Source: Pleodorina starrii (taxonomy: Eukaryota > Chlorophyta > Chlorophyceae > Chlamydomonadales > Volvocaceae). From it: a DNA stretch of 64,000 nucleotides. A program made the translations under genes and the position numbers. Within the stretch, counting starts at the first letter, position 1, and every line of letters begins with the position of its first letter. The notes under the pieces were generated by a model. It saw only the letters and a program-made list of their open reading frames with translations. It was not told the DNA's origin and ran no database searches. This document shows, piece by piece, positions 10,739 through 22,452 of this stretch. The stretch lies in the NCBI GenBank assembly GCA_030267565.1, contig BRXU01000014.1, forward strand, positions 2,764,001 through 2,828,000, read 5' to 3'.

Positions 10739-13396
10739 ACGGCCTTTCTGCGCCTCCGGCGTATAGCAGACAATATCATGTTGATGCAGCTGACCCCCGA
10801 ACTAATGAAACAATTGAATGAATCAGGGGTTATTGCGTTCCTAGACTTTCATAAAGCGTACGACACGCTGGACCGGCCGTTTTTGTACGAGTGCCTGGAT
10901 GCAATGGGTGTGGGGGAAGGTTTCCTGACGTGGGTGAGGAAGCTGCATACGGGCACTCGAGCGGCGGCGATGGTAAATGGCCACATATCAGGCTGGGTGG
11001 ATATCCACGCGGGCGTACGGCAGGGCTGCCCATTGGCGCCCCTCTTATACCTCGCGCCAGCGCAAGCACTGCTGTCGTGGCTGCGCCACAAGGGCTTCGG
11101 GGTTCTTGTGTCAGGACTGCGCCTTGTAGCATCGCAGTTCGCGGATGATTATGCCCAGTTGTTGAGGGCGCTGTCGGAAGTAAATGCCTTCATGGAAGCG
11201 ATGCATACTTTTGGTGCGGCATCGGGCCAACGCTTGAACCAAGCAAAATCTGAACTCCTCCCCATAGGCCAGCGGCGCAGGGGCCGGGAGCCCGCGCCCC
11301 AACTGGGTCCTGAGGGGAACGGCGTGAATGTGCACGATGAGCATGGTGCAATGGTGGGGGCTGCTGAAGCGGTAGAAGGCTTAAAAGTCGTGGAAGAGTG
11401 CAAGGCACTGGGCGTAATCCATAGGAACGCGCCAGGTCGTGCGGCACGTCAACAACCCATGAACCTCGACTCGGCGATATCCAAGATGCGCCGCCTCGCG
11501 AGCATACCAATGTCGGCGCATGGTAGGGCTTTTGCGGCATCGGGGTATGCGCTTAGCACGCTCCTGTACCGGATGGAATTCGAGTGCCTCCCATCGATGG
11601 CAGAACTAACCCGTCTGCGTAAAGTGGTAGCGGCGTATGTTGACCGGGCGATGTCGCCAGCGGCCTTCAACGAAAATCCCCAAGCCAGGCTACCGGGAGT
11701 GAGCGCGGTCTGCATGTGCCTACCGCCGGCCCAAGGGGGCTTTGGGCTCCTGCCACTGGAGGAGCATGTGCGAGGCCGTCACGCGGTTTTAGCCGGCCGT
11801 TTCATTCTGGCGACATGTCCTGGCCTGTCACTTTTTACCCCTCCGTGGGCGGCAGTGGCCCTAGCGCTCCTACGGCGGGTGCATACCGCCGCACACCCGC
11901 TTTGCATTTTTTCGGCGCCGAGAGGGGGACAGGGCCCCCCTCGGCTCTTGAACCGATCAGTCCCGCAAGACTGCCCGGGACTAACCAGGATTGTGGGGGC
12001 TTTCAGCTATCTCCCCCCGGTGGTCGTGATTTCAGAGGAGCACATAGAACCGGGGCCGTGGGTAGTGAACGCCCCACTATGGGGCAACCCACTACTGAAG
12101 GCGGGCGTAGATCGAGGGGGTTTGGAGACAGACTTTGCGGATCTGTGCTCCCTCCCAGGCTTCACCTCGGTTGGGACCGCAGTCCGATGCAGGGCGGCGT
12201 TGAGCACGGTGTACGAGGCCATGCCACAAGGCTCACAGGGCCGAGTTAACCCCTTGGTACGGTCCCGGTGCTCACGCGTTTTCTTTGAAGCGTGTGTTAG
12301 CGGTGTCTTGGCAATCAGAGACCTAGGGGGTGTTCCGCTGCCGTTACGCGAGGGCCTGACCGCAGCCAGGCGCATTAGGGAACTTTTCGAGCGCATTCCA
12401 ACGGGATGGGTAGAGGCAGCCGTAGCAACGTTGGAAGACGCGAACGGGCTAGAGGCGGCGCCACCCGAGGAAGAATCGTGGGCAAGAATGGTGCAATGCT
12501 TAGGATGGAGAGTTGGAGAGACGGCATTGCCACTCGCCCAACTCTCCACGCGAGTGGCGACCTGGCTGCAGATGGATGGGGCAAGGGCGGAGTTACGTGC
12601 AAAGCACCAGGCTTTCGTGGGTGAGGCGATGGGCACGCCAGAACCCACGGAGCAGAGAGTAGCCGAGTGGGAGCCCACTTTTGCCCGCCTTTGGAAGGTG
12701 AAGTGGGAGAACGAGAATAAAGAACCGTATTGGCGTTTGGCGATGGACGGCTTTGCGGGCTTCCCCATGCACCGTGCGCAATTGGGAGGCCCAAATGTGG
12801 CGAGGTGCCCGTGCGGGGATACCATGTCGCAGGGCGACCGCATGCATCATTTTTGGGACTGCAGAGTAGCGCAACATTTGAGGTCGAAACTAGAGGGTGC
12901 GACCGGCGGCCACATCTCCCGATGTGAATTATGGCTGGCTGAGCCACCGGTAGGCATCGTAGGCAAGGTTTGGGATATTGTTGTGCTGGCGGCAATGGTA
13001 GCGCTGGAACGAGGGCGGCAGTTGCTTTACAAGTCCCGGGCAGCCGCGCCCGATCAAGGTTTTTGCGATCGAGTAGGGATTAGTATCGAAGCAGCTTTTT
13101 GGGAGCGCCTACGCTGTTTTGCGCTCGTTGGAGACGCCCGCGCGAACTGGGATGATGTCCCAAGCACCCACCCTTTCCTCCACACGGACGCGAACGGCCA
13201 TATCCGTGCCAGGCTGCCACATTAGGCAGTGCCCTAGCACTAACCGCCGGTGGGTCCCATGGGACCAACCCTCCCTCAATGATGAGCGGACACGAGGGAG
13301 GGTGCTGGTCTGCAGTCGGCAGGCCCGTGAGGTTCTGAGTTGACTCAGAATGCGCCAGCGCAGGACCCTAGTGGTCCCTCATTGTAACTCTCGCAT
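10739..13396 (+). mobile_element. 5'-truncated LINE retrotransposon
   Basis: This is a non-LTR retrotransposon insertion. The body is bounded by identical 7-bp CCTACAA copies at 10732-10738 and 13397-13403, read as a target-site duplication because the interrupted repeat is continuous in its other copies. It encodes one reverse-transcriptase frame. The endonuclease domain and first RT blocks of a full-length element are absent, as expected from target-primed reverse transcription that stopped early. The 3' tail (13226-13396) has no poly-A; it carries a GGTGGGTCCCATGGGACC inverted repeat and a hairpin around 13333-13350 (TTCTGAGT/ACTCAGAA). Confidence 0.88.
10778..13225 (+). CDS. LINE ORF2 fragment: reverse transcriptase
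   Basis: The open frame is 815 residues. FLDFHKAYD at 21-29 supplies the first catalytic aspartate region, GVRQGCPLAP at 79-88 is the conserved mid-RT block, and QFADD at 120-124 holds the catalytic Asp pair. Residues about 678-697 form a Cys-rich motif, RCPCG followed by HHFWDC, like the zinc-binding C-terminal motif of LINE ORF2 proteins. Nothing upstream encodes the apurinic endonuclease or the N-terminal RT blocks, so the ATG is simply the first one inside the truncated copy, not a native start. The frame is uninterrupted, which suggests a fairly young insertion. The protein would copy LINE RNA at the target site in an intact element; this copy is unlikely to be autonomous. Confidence 0.9.
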   Translation: MLMQLTPELMKQLNESGVIAFLDFHKAYDTLDRPFLYECLDAMGVGEGFLTWVRKLHTGTRAAAMVNGHISGWVDIHAGVRQGCPLAPLLYLAPAQALLSWLRHKGFGVLVSGLRLVASQFADDYAQLLRALSEVNAFMEAMHTFGAASGQRLNQAKSELLPIGQRRRGREPAPQLGPEGNGVNVHDEHGAMVGAAEAVEGLKVVEECKALGVIHRNAPGRAARQQPMNLDSAISKMRRLASIPMSAHGRAFAASGYALSTLLYRMEFECLPSMAELTRLRKVVAAYVDRAMSPAAFNENPQARLPGVSAVCMCLPPAQGGFGLLPLEEHVRGRHAVLAGRFILATCPGLSLFTPPWAAVALALLRRVHTAAHPLCIFSAPRGGQGPPRLLNRSVPQDCPGLTRIVGAFSYLPPVVVISEEHIEPGPWVVNAPLWGNPLLKAGVDRGGLETDFADLCSLPGFTSVGTAVRCRAALSTVYEAMPQGSQGRVNPLVRSRCSRVFFEACVSGVLAIRDLGGVPLPLREGLTAARRIRELFERIPTGWVEAAVATLEDANGLEAAPPEEESWARMVQCLGWRVGETALPLAQLSTRVATWLQMDGARAELRAKHQAFVGEAMGTPEPTEQRVAEWEPTFARLWKVKWENENKEPYWRLAMDGFAGFPMHRAQLGGPNVARCPCGDTMSQGDRMHHFWDCRVAQHLRSKLEGATGGHISRCELWLAEPPVGIVGKVWDIVVLAAMVALERGRQLLYKSRAAAPDQGFCDRVGISIEAAFWERLRCFALVGDARANWDDVPSTHPFLHTDANGHIRARLPH

Positions 13397-13795
13397 CCTA
13401 CAAGCGCATCGGTCCCTCACCACGGTCGGCACTCCCGAATGAGTTTCGCTGCCGGCTAGCTCTGCATAAAGTCAACATGGATCTTGACAGGCGCTGCTGC
13501 TTCTCGACAAGACACAGTGGTCGGTAAGGCCGAGCTGAATGAGCTGAGTGCGCGGGAACAGCGGTGGAGAATGCGTGCCGTACTATTTTCCAAAATAGTA
13601 CGACCTACAGGCGCACCGGTCCCTCACCACGGTCGGCACTCCCGAATGAGTTTCGCTGCCGGCTAATTCTGCATAAAGTCAACATGGATCTTGACAAGGC
13701 GCTGCTGCTTCTCGACAAGACACAGTGGTCGGTCAGGCCGAACTTCCGAGAGCCATGCCGCACAACGTTAGGACAATCAATATGCAAACAATGAG
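13397..13795 (+). repeat. Palindrome repeat family, copy A right part and copy B
   Basis: From 13404 the repeat interrupted by the LINE continues (GCGCATCGGTCCCTCACC...). A second unit starts at 13548 with the same GCGGGAACAGCGG block and a palindrome at 13579-13602. The segment beginning GGTCCCTCACCACGGTCGGC occurs in both units, so this was a tandem array with a period of roughly 206 bp. Copy B contains an open frame (13564-13794) whose peptide is conserved in the copy at 59.2-59.5 kb on the other strand. Confidence 0.85.
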
Positions 13796-15582
13796 CGCGA
13801 TGAGACCGCCATCGAGGGCTTGGCGTACTCTGAGAACGAGCTCTCGCGCGATGAGGCCATCCTCGGCGCGCCGGGTTCCATTATGGGCAACGACGCTCGC
13901 AGGCTTCGTCCTAAGGGTTGAACATCGTGCTGGAGTGATATGACATGGGCGCTTTGGCGCTGTGACGTCACCGCCTCAAAACATAGTGTGTACGGAACTC
14001 GCGCCAACAGAGATGACGTCCCCAAAACAGCCCATGTAAATTGGGATCCATTTGGGCCTGCCACTTTACATGTAAACGTGAGGTAACGTAACGTGTCATG
14101 TAAATTGGCTATAAACAGATATTGTCTAATAATGGCGGCCTACATGTAATAAATCAGCACAGCGAACTCAGTCTCTTACTCCCATGTTCCAAATGTTTTT
14201 AGAGTCCAAGTCGATCCCTCAGACACCCAAAACGGATTACGGCTCAGAACCGGGCATGCAACACGTTTTGCTTCCTTGAGGACCTTAGGGGCGCAACGCG
14301 CAACCCCGGCGTCAATGCGTCACCGTACAATGGACGAGGCAAGACAGGCTGCGCGAATCCCTGATGCCTGAGCAGCATAGGGATGCCGGTGGAGAAGGGG
14401 AAGCCAAGGGTGCCATGTCCGCGTGTCGTGTACCGGTAACCTCGTAGAATAAATTTATAATGAAGTGTGAATCGCCAGGCCTGCTGGCACGGAAGGCCGG
14501 TGTACCATAAGGATGCGGCGGGGAGCCACGGCAAAAGTGTACGCAGGTCTGGGGGACGCGGAAGCTGAAATGTGTAAGGGGGAGAACGAGAATCTCAGCC
14601 AAGGATCCGGGCTGTGAAAGCCCAGGGCCTGGACGTCTCCACGGCCTGAACATCAGGACCACGACAGGGTTCAGCGGGAAAAGTGGGGCACCTAAACACG
14701 ACGGCAGATGCCCTTATGGACGCAAAGGCAGCCGCTGACCGGGCAGCACCAAGCCATTAGGCGAGGTCGGGTAAATGTCCCTTGCCGCCCAACGGACTCG
14801 GGTGAACCCGGCGCTGCCCGCCCGCCCCTGAGTTGGACTCAGGGTATGGCACGTTAAGCCAGATGGCCATCATGCGCTCCCCTCGGATGCAATAATTCCC
14901 CCAGGGCGCTCATCGTCCGTCCTGAGCTGTATGTGTACGCTCACGAGCACGGACGAATTTTGTAGTACATCGCGAGCAGTCGCGAGGTGTGCGCTGTTCC
15001 GTGGAGTGCTGCCAGAAGAGGTCATGCCATCCAGGTCTGGGGGCTCCCGCGCAGTTATTGCATATTTGCGCAACATGAAATAAGAGAAGGGGCTCATGCA
15101 ACCTGTGTCCTGCCCCCATCGGACGCCGAGGGTCGTTACGACATTGGCGCGGAAAACGACATGCATTTCTATCAGCGTTCTCAACGCGGAACGCTTACTT
15201 CTTTCACATAGTTACATTTACTCAATACTTCACATCTTTCGTATTTTGCGTGGAAGCAAGGGTTCCGCTTTATGATAACAAGTTATTTTTTGTAAACATC
15301 ACCTTTCGCCCTGCCTTCGTCTTGATAACCTTGTTCGGAGCACTTCAAGGTGGGACCGCATGACGTGGCGGCAATGCCTTCACTTCTCGGCGCCTGGCGG
15401 CGCTTTTTCGGGGCCCTCTCACCCTTTGAGTATTGAAGCCAGCCTCAATGCATGTGACACAATATTATGTATTACGTTGTGTCTGCTTTCAGGGTTGTGG
15501 ATGCTGCCGGCCTAGCGTGCCTGAACACCTCCGGACCGGATCGGGAGCGGTCGCCGCTTGACCGGCAGCTGCGGCAGCGGCC
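13796..15582. other. Intergenic region with LINE-tail-like hairpin, no gene
   Basis: No gene is recognised. At 14826-14844 there is a perfect 8-bp-arm hairpin (CCCTGAGT/ACTCAGGG, 3-nt loop) resembling the hairpin in the LINE tail at 13333-13350. It is preceded by GC-rich sequence with a Met-poor open frame, so 14.2-14.9 kb may be an old LINE 3' remnant. The last few hundred bases should hold the PRP19 promoter. Confidence 0.4.
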
Positions 15583-18511
15583 ATGTTCTGCTCGATATCA
15601 GGGACCGTTCCTGAGCAGGGCGTTGTCAGCTTGAAGTCTGGCCACCTGTTCGAAAAGTCTCTGATCGAGAAATATGTGCGCGAGACCGGGAAGTGTCCGG
15701 TGACTGGGGAAGCCCTGTCCTTGGAAGATTTGCTTCCGTTGAAGGTCAATAAGACCGTTAAGCCGCGGACCGCGCCAGCTACCAGCATTCCGGGCCTGCT
15801 GAGCCTGTTCCACGATGAGTGGGATGCCAACATGCTGGAGTTACACAACACGCGGACACAGCTGCACCAGACGCGCCAGGAGCTCAGCCACGCGCTCTAC
15901 CAGCATGATGCCGCCACGCGCGTCATCGCGCGGCTGCTGAAGGAGCGCGACGAGGCGCGCGCGGCGCTTGCGGACATGAAGCAGCAGTTTGCAGCCGAGG
16001 TTGCAGCTGCGCAGTCTGCAGCCCAGGCCGCCGCGGAAGCCAAGGCCCCCGAGGCGGAGGGAGGGCGCAAGCCCAAGGGGGGCATCCCAGACGATATCAT
16101 CGCGGATATGGCGGAGATCAACGCGACGCTCAGCAAGGGGCGGAAGAAGCGGCCGCTGGCAGAGACCCTCGCGGCGCCAGAGGACCTAGCCACCCTCGCC
16201 CTCTCCGGCTCGCACCCGCTGCACAAGACGACGGCCGGCGGCATTATGGAACTGGACGTGAACCCTCAGCAACAGGGCATTGTCGTGACTGCTGGCGCGG
16301 ATGCCACGCTACAGTTGTTTGATTACCTGCAGGTGCGCTGGATCATAGCTGCGGTCGCAGCTGCCTGTGGGGGATTAAAGCGTGAGGTTGGCCACCATAA
16401 GCATGTGTGCTCCTTTGGCCAAGCATGGCAAAAGCCGTCCAGGCAACCAGGCATCATGTGAGGCAGAATCAGCGGATTCTGTACTGTGGGGCACGTTGGG
16501 GCGACTCCCGCCTTCCCGCTACCTCGCGTCTTGAGCTTTCCTGCGGACAGCCTTTAACACGTTGCCTGTTCGTTGCCTTGTTTCTACCTGGACATTTTAC
16601 TTGGGAACGCCAGGCCCGTCTGCTTGGCAGCCTCGAGGGCCACACCAAGCGCTGCACGGGCGTGGCCTTCATGAACCCGGAGCTTATCGTCAGCAGCAGC
16701 GCGGACAAAACGGCCCGCGTATGGCGCAGCGGTAGCGGTGAGGACGCAGCGTGGCAGTGCGCCGCGGTGCTGCGGGACCACACGGGCGAGGTGGTGGGCG
16801 TGACAGCGCACCCCAGCCGGCGGTACTTCGTAACCGGCAGCAGTGACGCGTCGTGGGCCTTTTACGACGTGGCTTCGCTCACGTGCCTGCGGCAGGTGAG
16901 CGGCGCATGTTCGTGAAAACGCTGCTCTACAAAAAGCGTTGGGAGAGGAACGTTGGAAGTGTATGGGAGAGGGCTGTTGCATGTAGTTTGGGGGCGCATC
17001 ACAGGCGCGCATCGCAGGGTTCTCCCGTGTGTGCTCGATACTAAAAGGGTGGTGTCAGTTTGCATTACTAGGCGCTGGAGGTCTGTGTCAGCATTTTTCA
17101 TGCCACGGAATCTGACTGTCAGTTTGTTCGTTTAGTCGTTCGCGTGGATTCCGGCGGAGAGCAAAGTGGTGCTGAGGTGCGCGCCTCCGTGCCGCCTTTG
17201 TCCTTGCAGATAGGTGCGGAGGACGGCCCGGCAGAGCCGTACACGTGCCTGCAGTTCCATCCGGACGGCCTCATCTTGGGGACGGGCACTGAGGCGAAGG
17301 CGATCAGGTCGGTGAGATATACATCCTGATGCATTCTGGCACCTGGATTTAAGACACCGGAGCTTTGTCGTTAAATCCGGTTGCATTCCGCACGCTTACC
17401 AGCGCCGCGGATAGGCTCTTTCGGCCTACGATGTCACATTCCCTCGCGCATCATGTGACATGTGCCGGAGCGTCGTAACCCCAAAATCATGTCATGGAGT
17501 CTATGAGTCTATGAAAGGGCGAACACCTGGGCCCTTGATGTGGTGCAGGATTTGGGAGGTTCGGCAACAGAAGGCTGTTGCGGCGTGCGAGGGCCACGCT
17601 GGGCCCATCAAGTGCCTGGCGTTCAGTGAGAACGGCTACCACCTGGCGTCCGCCAGCGACGACTGCATCAAGCTGTGGGACCTGCGGAAACTCGCGAACT
17701 TCAAGTGAGCAGCAGGCGTGGGGCGGGCGGCGAGAGGGGTACGGCGCCGGGCGGGGCAGGGGCGGAGTTGGGGAGGGTGGGGGGGGGGGGCGGGCGAGAG
17801 CGGTGGCGCAAGCGGGCTGCGCGCCACTGAAAAGACAGATGTCTTTGCACACGTCGGATCATGCGACTCCAGCTGAGTGAAGCTCGTGGAAGCGGCATAA
17901 GCAGTGGAATTTCGTAACACTGGAGCAATCCACGTCAAGGAGGACGGCGTATGCTTCACACGCACAAACACCATGCGGTTGCAACTACTTCGTAACTTGA
18001 CCGGCCCCTCGCTGCATTCCGGCTGAAGTCCCCACCCTGGTTGCTGTGGGCTGCGTGCGCCTCCAACAGGACGATAGATGCATTCTCGGATGGGCCGTGC
18101 GCCTCCGTGGCGTTCGATCACAGCGGCCAGTACCTGGCGGTCGGCGGGCCCGCCGTCAAGATCTACGGCCAGGTGCGTGGAGCGTTCTGGCTCGTTGCCA
18201 CAATGGGAGGCGAGCCAATTCATAAAAGGGACCATGCGCGCTTGGGTGAGGGCTCACTTGTCCTTAAGGCGTGTGTGGTCCTTTGGCCTTACGTCTGTCT
18301 AGACATTTCAGTGTCACATATCGCTCAGCGTCTTCTTTCTGGCCATGCTGCTTGCGCTTTGTTCCCACAGAAGCAGCAGTGGTCGGAGCTGAAGGCGCTG
18401 ACGGAGGTCCCCAAGCGCGCGGCTGCTTTGCGGTGGGGGCCGGACGCGCGATCCCTGCTGGTCGGGGCAGCGGATCACAACCTGCGCGTCTTCACCGTAC
18501 CTTCGGCGTAA
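15583..18511 (+). CDS. PRP19: Pre-mRNA-processing factor 19, 6 exons
   Basis: U-box E3 ubiquitin ligase and scaffold of the NineTeen spliceosome complex, in the nucleus. Exons 15583-16332, 16614-16895, 17210-17307, 17549-17704, 18070-18172 and 18371-18511 join in phase to 509 residues, close to the usual 500 or so. Residues 1-70 are the U-box (starts [12 protein letters not shown], with [17 protein letters not shown] and [17 protein letters not shown]), then the conserved [20 protein letters not shown] segment, a coiled coil at about 85-150 that mediates tetramerisation in the family, and C-terminal WD40 repeats. Repeat signatures include [44 protein letters not shown] and [17 protein letters not shown]. 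An Ala/Glu-rich stretch at about 145-170 is an algal low-complexity insertion. The start is the first ATG and gives the conserved N-terminus. Confidence 0.95.
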
Positions 18512-18793
18512 TGGGGAGCCGCAGCAGAGAGCGGGCGTGTGTGACTGGCTTCTGCGAATGAGGATACTGACGAAGGATGTTTTCCGGGGGATGGTTTGCC
18601 GAGCTTGGAGGCGAGGGAAGGCGCGAGGAGATGGGGGGATATGAGGAACGGAGGCCGGGTGTTGCTGAATGGTATCGCGTGTCGTGTGCTACTGTGTTGC
18701 CGAAGGTTGGACAGCTGCCGGCGCATTTTGTCGTGTCACGTTGCGTTTGGACACTTTGCTTCGGTTGCTTGTGCAGCGGCCGGCGTGGGTCGT

Positions 18794-18798
18794 TGTAA
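18794..18798 (+). terminator. Candidate TGTAA polyadenylation signal of PRP19
   Basis: TGTAA is the usual poly-A motif in Chlamydomonas and relatives. This is the first clear occurrence downstream of the PRP19 stop, giving a 3' UTR of about 0.3 kb. Confidence 0.5.
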
Positions 18799-18849
18799 CA
18801 CGGCAACCTTTGAGGCTTCCCGGCGTGCTGGGCGTGTGTAAACACGGCG

Positions 18850-21800
18850 TAGATGCGAATCACGGCACGCTAGCTGGAGTTCCACACTTCACCCGTGGCC
18901 TTCGTTTGTGGCCTTCGTTTGAGTTTCCAGCTCCCCAATGCTTTTGTCACCCATACAGACCCCATAGACAGGTGCATGCCGGCCTACAGCTGGTAGGCCT
19001 TCAATTGGCCCAAGGCGTCTGCGTTTGTCTCAGGCCCTGTCGTCCGTGCAACGGGGACCTCGTATCTGTCTCGATGCCAGGAGGATTTTTCTCCATAAGA
19101 TATGTGCGAAGCCAGCTTGCCAAGCAACACGAAAGCTGTCGGCGTGAAATAGAATGCCGATAGCGGTTGAACAGTAGCGACGAAACATGGTGTTATCTAC
19201 ACTACTGCACAAGATCCAATCAGTTCGGTCGATGCCCGCAACCAGTCGCGACTTCATATGTAGAGACGTCCCCTGTGCCGTCTGAAACGCCCAACGCTCA
19301 ATTTGTTCCTAGGCGAGCTTCTACTAAGTGTCAAAGTGCGGCTTGGCATTCGCTAAGATGACTTTTGCTACTAAACATCATTACGGTGCACAAAATCCTT
19401 CCTTGAAACCTGAGGAGCCGTTGCAGTCCCAGGTTCGCCATGCGCGGACGCTGCCCAAAACTAGGTCCAGTTACCTTCAACCTTTTCTTGAATGAAACTA
19501 CGCAGTGGTCGCTGTGGCGGCGCCACGATTGACGATGAGGCGTACGGCCTCCTGACGCGGCATACGACACGTTCAGACCAGGACCTAATATAAGTCGAGG
19601 CAAAAAGAGAAGTCGAAAATTATTTCTTCTGAACCAAAACCCTCTTGCTCTTATCCGCGATATCATACACATAATCAACAGCTTGGCCGGGCGGCAGTCT
19701 TCCACAGTCGTCAAGTTTCGCAGTTCCGGTAAGCCCAAAGCCTTGGGGCCTGGTTCCGACAACGTATGTTGCTTTTTGTCGTGCTTTTGCTGATTGCGAA
19801 TTGGGCTGTGCCGTTCAGAGTCTGCAAAGTAAGTCCTTGTGGACATTCCTTGACCTCAATTTCGCCCGCCCGCAACCACGACTTGAACGCAGGTTTGAGC
19901 CCACAAGACTCTAAGCATGGCCTCGTCGACAGTCTCTGTCTCGGACAGCAAGGCCCCCGCGGGCTTTACAGCAACTAGGGCTATTACAATTTCGCTTGAA
20001 GCTCTGACGGCCTTGCTCATGACGGCCCTGACCCCCGTCATCCTGCTCGCGGCAATGGGCCTGTCAGTTTTTAAGACCATGTTGACATGGGCTCGCACGG
20101 AATTTGGCCTCCGGTCTTGAGATGTCTTTCAACGGCAACTGTCTCCGCCTCCTGCTTGCGGATGTGATTTACATCGACTCCCTTGGCCGGGCCTTGACAA
20201 GGTCTACAGTTTATGATCTTCTCCAACCGTCTGTTTCTAGCTGCCCGGATACGGCGCTTCGTCTACCCTTGCTGGCGTTCAAGTGTCGGGAACGATTTTT
20301 GTGAGCAAGGGATGTCACCTTCGGCAACTGCGTGGAACCCCTGCCCATATCCTCAGTAGGGACACCACCGACTGGCACCCGTGTACAGTATACTCGGTGT
20401 ATCACTATGCGTGTCTGGCATAACACGGATGCAGCAAGCTTGTCATTACTAGACTGGCATTGCAGAGCATCCCATGACCTGCCTTGTGATATGCATGGCA
20501 TGCACCGGCTCACTTCCATGTTCCGCGTGGCTGTGGGCGCGATCAGGGTTTTGAGCACGGTTATATTTCTTTTGCTAGCACTGCTTTGACTCCTTTTTGT
20601 AGGCTGTGCCGGTGCGGCGGTAACTTGATCAGCTGGAAGCCTTCACGGAAACCTCACGCTTGCATGGACGGGGGTTCTGCTTTACGAGGTCTTTATAGAG
20701 TGTGCCCGGACTAATTGGTGACGATGGTCGTAGATGTAAATACGTCGCAATAAAAGAGGCTTGGCCCATGCGGCACGCGTGAGGTTTTACGGGTGACGCG
20801 ACTGCATATGAACGTGGGGATGGGATTTGTGGGTCCTGACGCTGGTGTGTGGAGGAATCTACCCTGGTTGGTCGAAGACTTTCAACTGTGTAAGACGACG
20901 TGAGACTTGCGCACACTTTCTACGCCACGCACGTCCACGTTAGATGCGTGAATGCGTTATTGCAAGCATGATAGCCAAAATTTTGAGGGTAGTGGTCCTA
21001 CCACAGCCAATCGAGGAAATACTCAGCCATCTCGATGGTGACTTCGAATATCACAACCATGTCAGCAGCGAGTTTACAGTACGAGCCCAGCTTAGTCGTG
21101 AAGTTTACCTGCCCGTTCCTGTTGGGGTGCCGCTTTGCACGCCTCGCCGCCCCAGAGTGCCTTCGGCCGTCCCACAGGTGCAGTAGAGACCCGCAAATAG
21201 GAACTGCAGTACGAATGCGGGGTTGCCACAACCAAACCCAAATGTAACTGCAAATGCGGAGGACGCGTCCACGTAAAGCAGGAAAGACTGCTTTTGATCG
21301 GTGTCAGATGCCGTATTGCTAAAAGCTTGCAAGCCAGCCACGGACATTCTGTGCTCTTGACGCTCTCACGTTGGATGGCACGTATACGGGCTGGGAGGGT
21401 CCCATTCATTAGAGCGCAGAAGATAAGGGCACCTGCGTGTCTAGGGGTCGGCGCATGGCCCCAAAGACACCAGCGGACTTTCAGCGGCTACGGCAGCGTG
21501 CGCCGGGATGCCGAACATAGATGCTAGCGCCTTCTGAGTTGTGCATTGGGTGAGTTGTGCGTCGGGCAGCGCAGAAAGACTGCACGGCTTGGTAATGAAG
21601 CTGGCTGAGGTGCCAGTCTAGCAGCTGGAAGAGTATATTCAGGCAACTTTCAATGCCCCTAGCTTAGCTGCGGCTATCAGGCGAAATTGGTTCAATTGGC
21701 CAAAGTGGCGCAGCACGGTCCTGATCCGACCATGGGCCGTACGCAGCAATTATTAGTGGATCCCGAACGGATCGCGTGCTTCAGCACAACACGGTGGGCC

Positions 21801-22452
21801 CTATAGCTTACACTGTTTTCCAGATATTCGTACCAAGGCACATTAATGTCACGGGGCTGAAGCTCTCTGTTATTATGATGGGACGTAGGAGCTGCAAGAG
21901 AGCAGGACGGTAGCAGCCGGTGGTTGGGACGAGTTACAGTTAATAGCGGTTATCAAGATATGCTGTGGGTCTTGCGTGTTGCGTCCAGCAAGCTCTCATT
22001 GAGAAACCATTGTTTGTATGCTGTTGAAACCGGCACCAGGACTTGGCAGCATCCCCTCTGTTAGTTGGATATTTATTGAACCTTTACTCGACAAGTCGTA
22101 CGGCGTCGCGACACTCTCTTATTGCCGGTTGAGAGAGTCATTTGGGTCTTTCATCGGTACTTACGTTGCGACTATTGTAACTGCGCCCACAATGGCTTTG
22201 GCACTTCTGACCCGTCATGCGCTGCGGGCAAGCGCTATGTGCAACCGCGTAGTCTCTGCCAGGTTCGTTAGCCAGATAACAACATGATATTTTTGAAAGC
22301 ATTTACCTGATCGGCCATGCATAATGCGGAATCATTTCGGAATTTCGTGGCTTGACGGCGGCTGCTTCATGGACGCAGGCCCGCCAAGGCACAGTTTGGA
22401 CGCCCCCCGTTTGCGCAACGTGTCCTGGTAGGTTAACTCAAAATATCCTGGC
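18850..22452. other. Long intergenic region, no gene recognised
   Basis: The stretch is 3.6 kb with base composition nearer 50% GC than the neighbouring genes. The only open frames are short or unlike any family. A frame at 19917-20120 (+) would encode a 67-residue peptide with a hydrophobic stretch, overlapping an equally open frame on the other strand (20098-19856); neither has supporting splice sites. The segment is probably decayed transposon or non-coding sequence. Its end should contain the NAP1 promoter and perhaps a 5'-UTR exon. Confidence 0.4.

Noticed and set aside
10778..13225. The RT frame as a host gene such as a telomerase-like reverse transcriptase
   Set aside because: Lacks telomerase-specific domains, and target-site duplication plus the C-terminal Cys motif fit a LINE.
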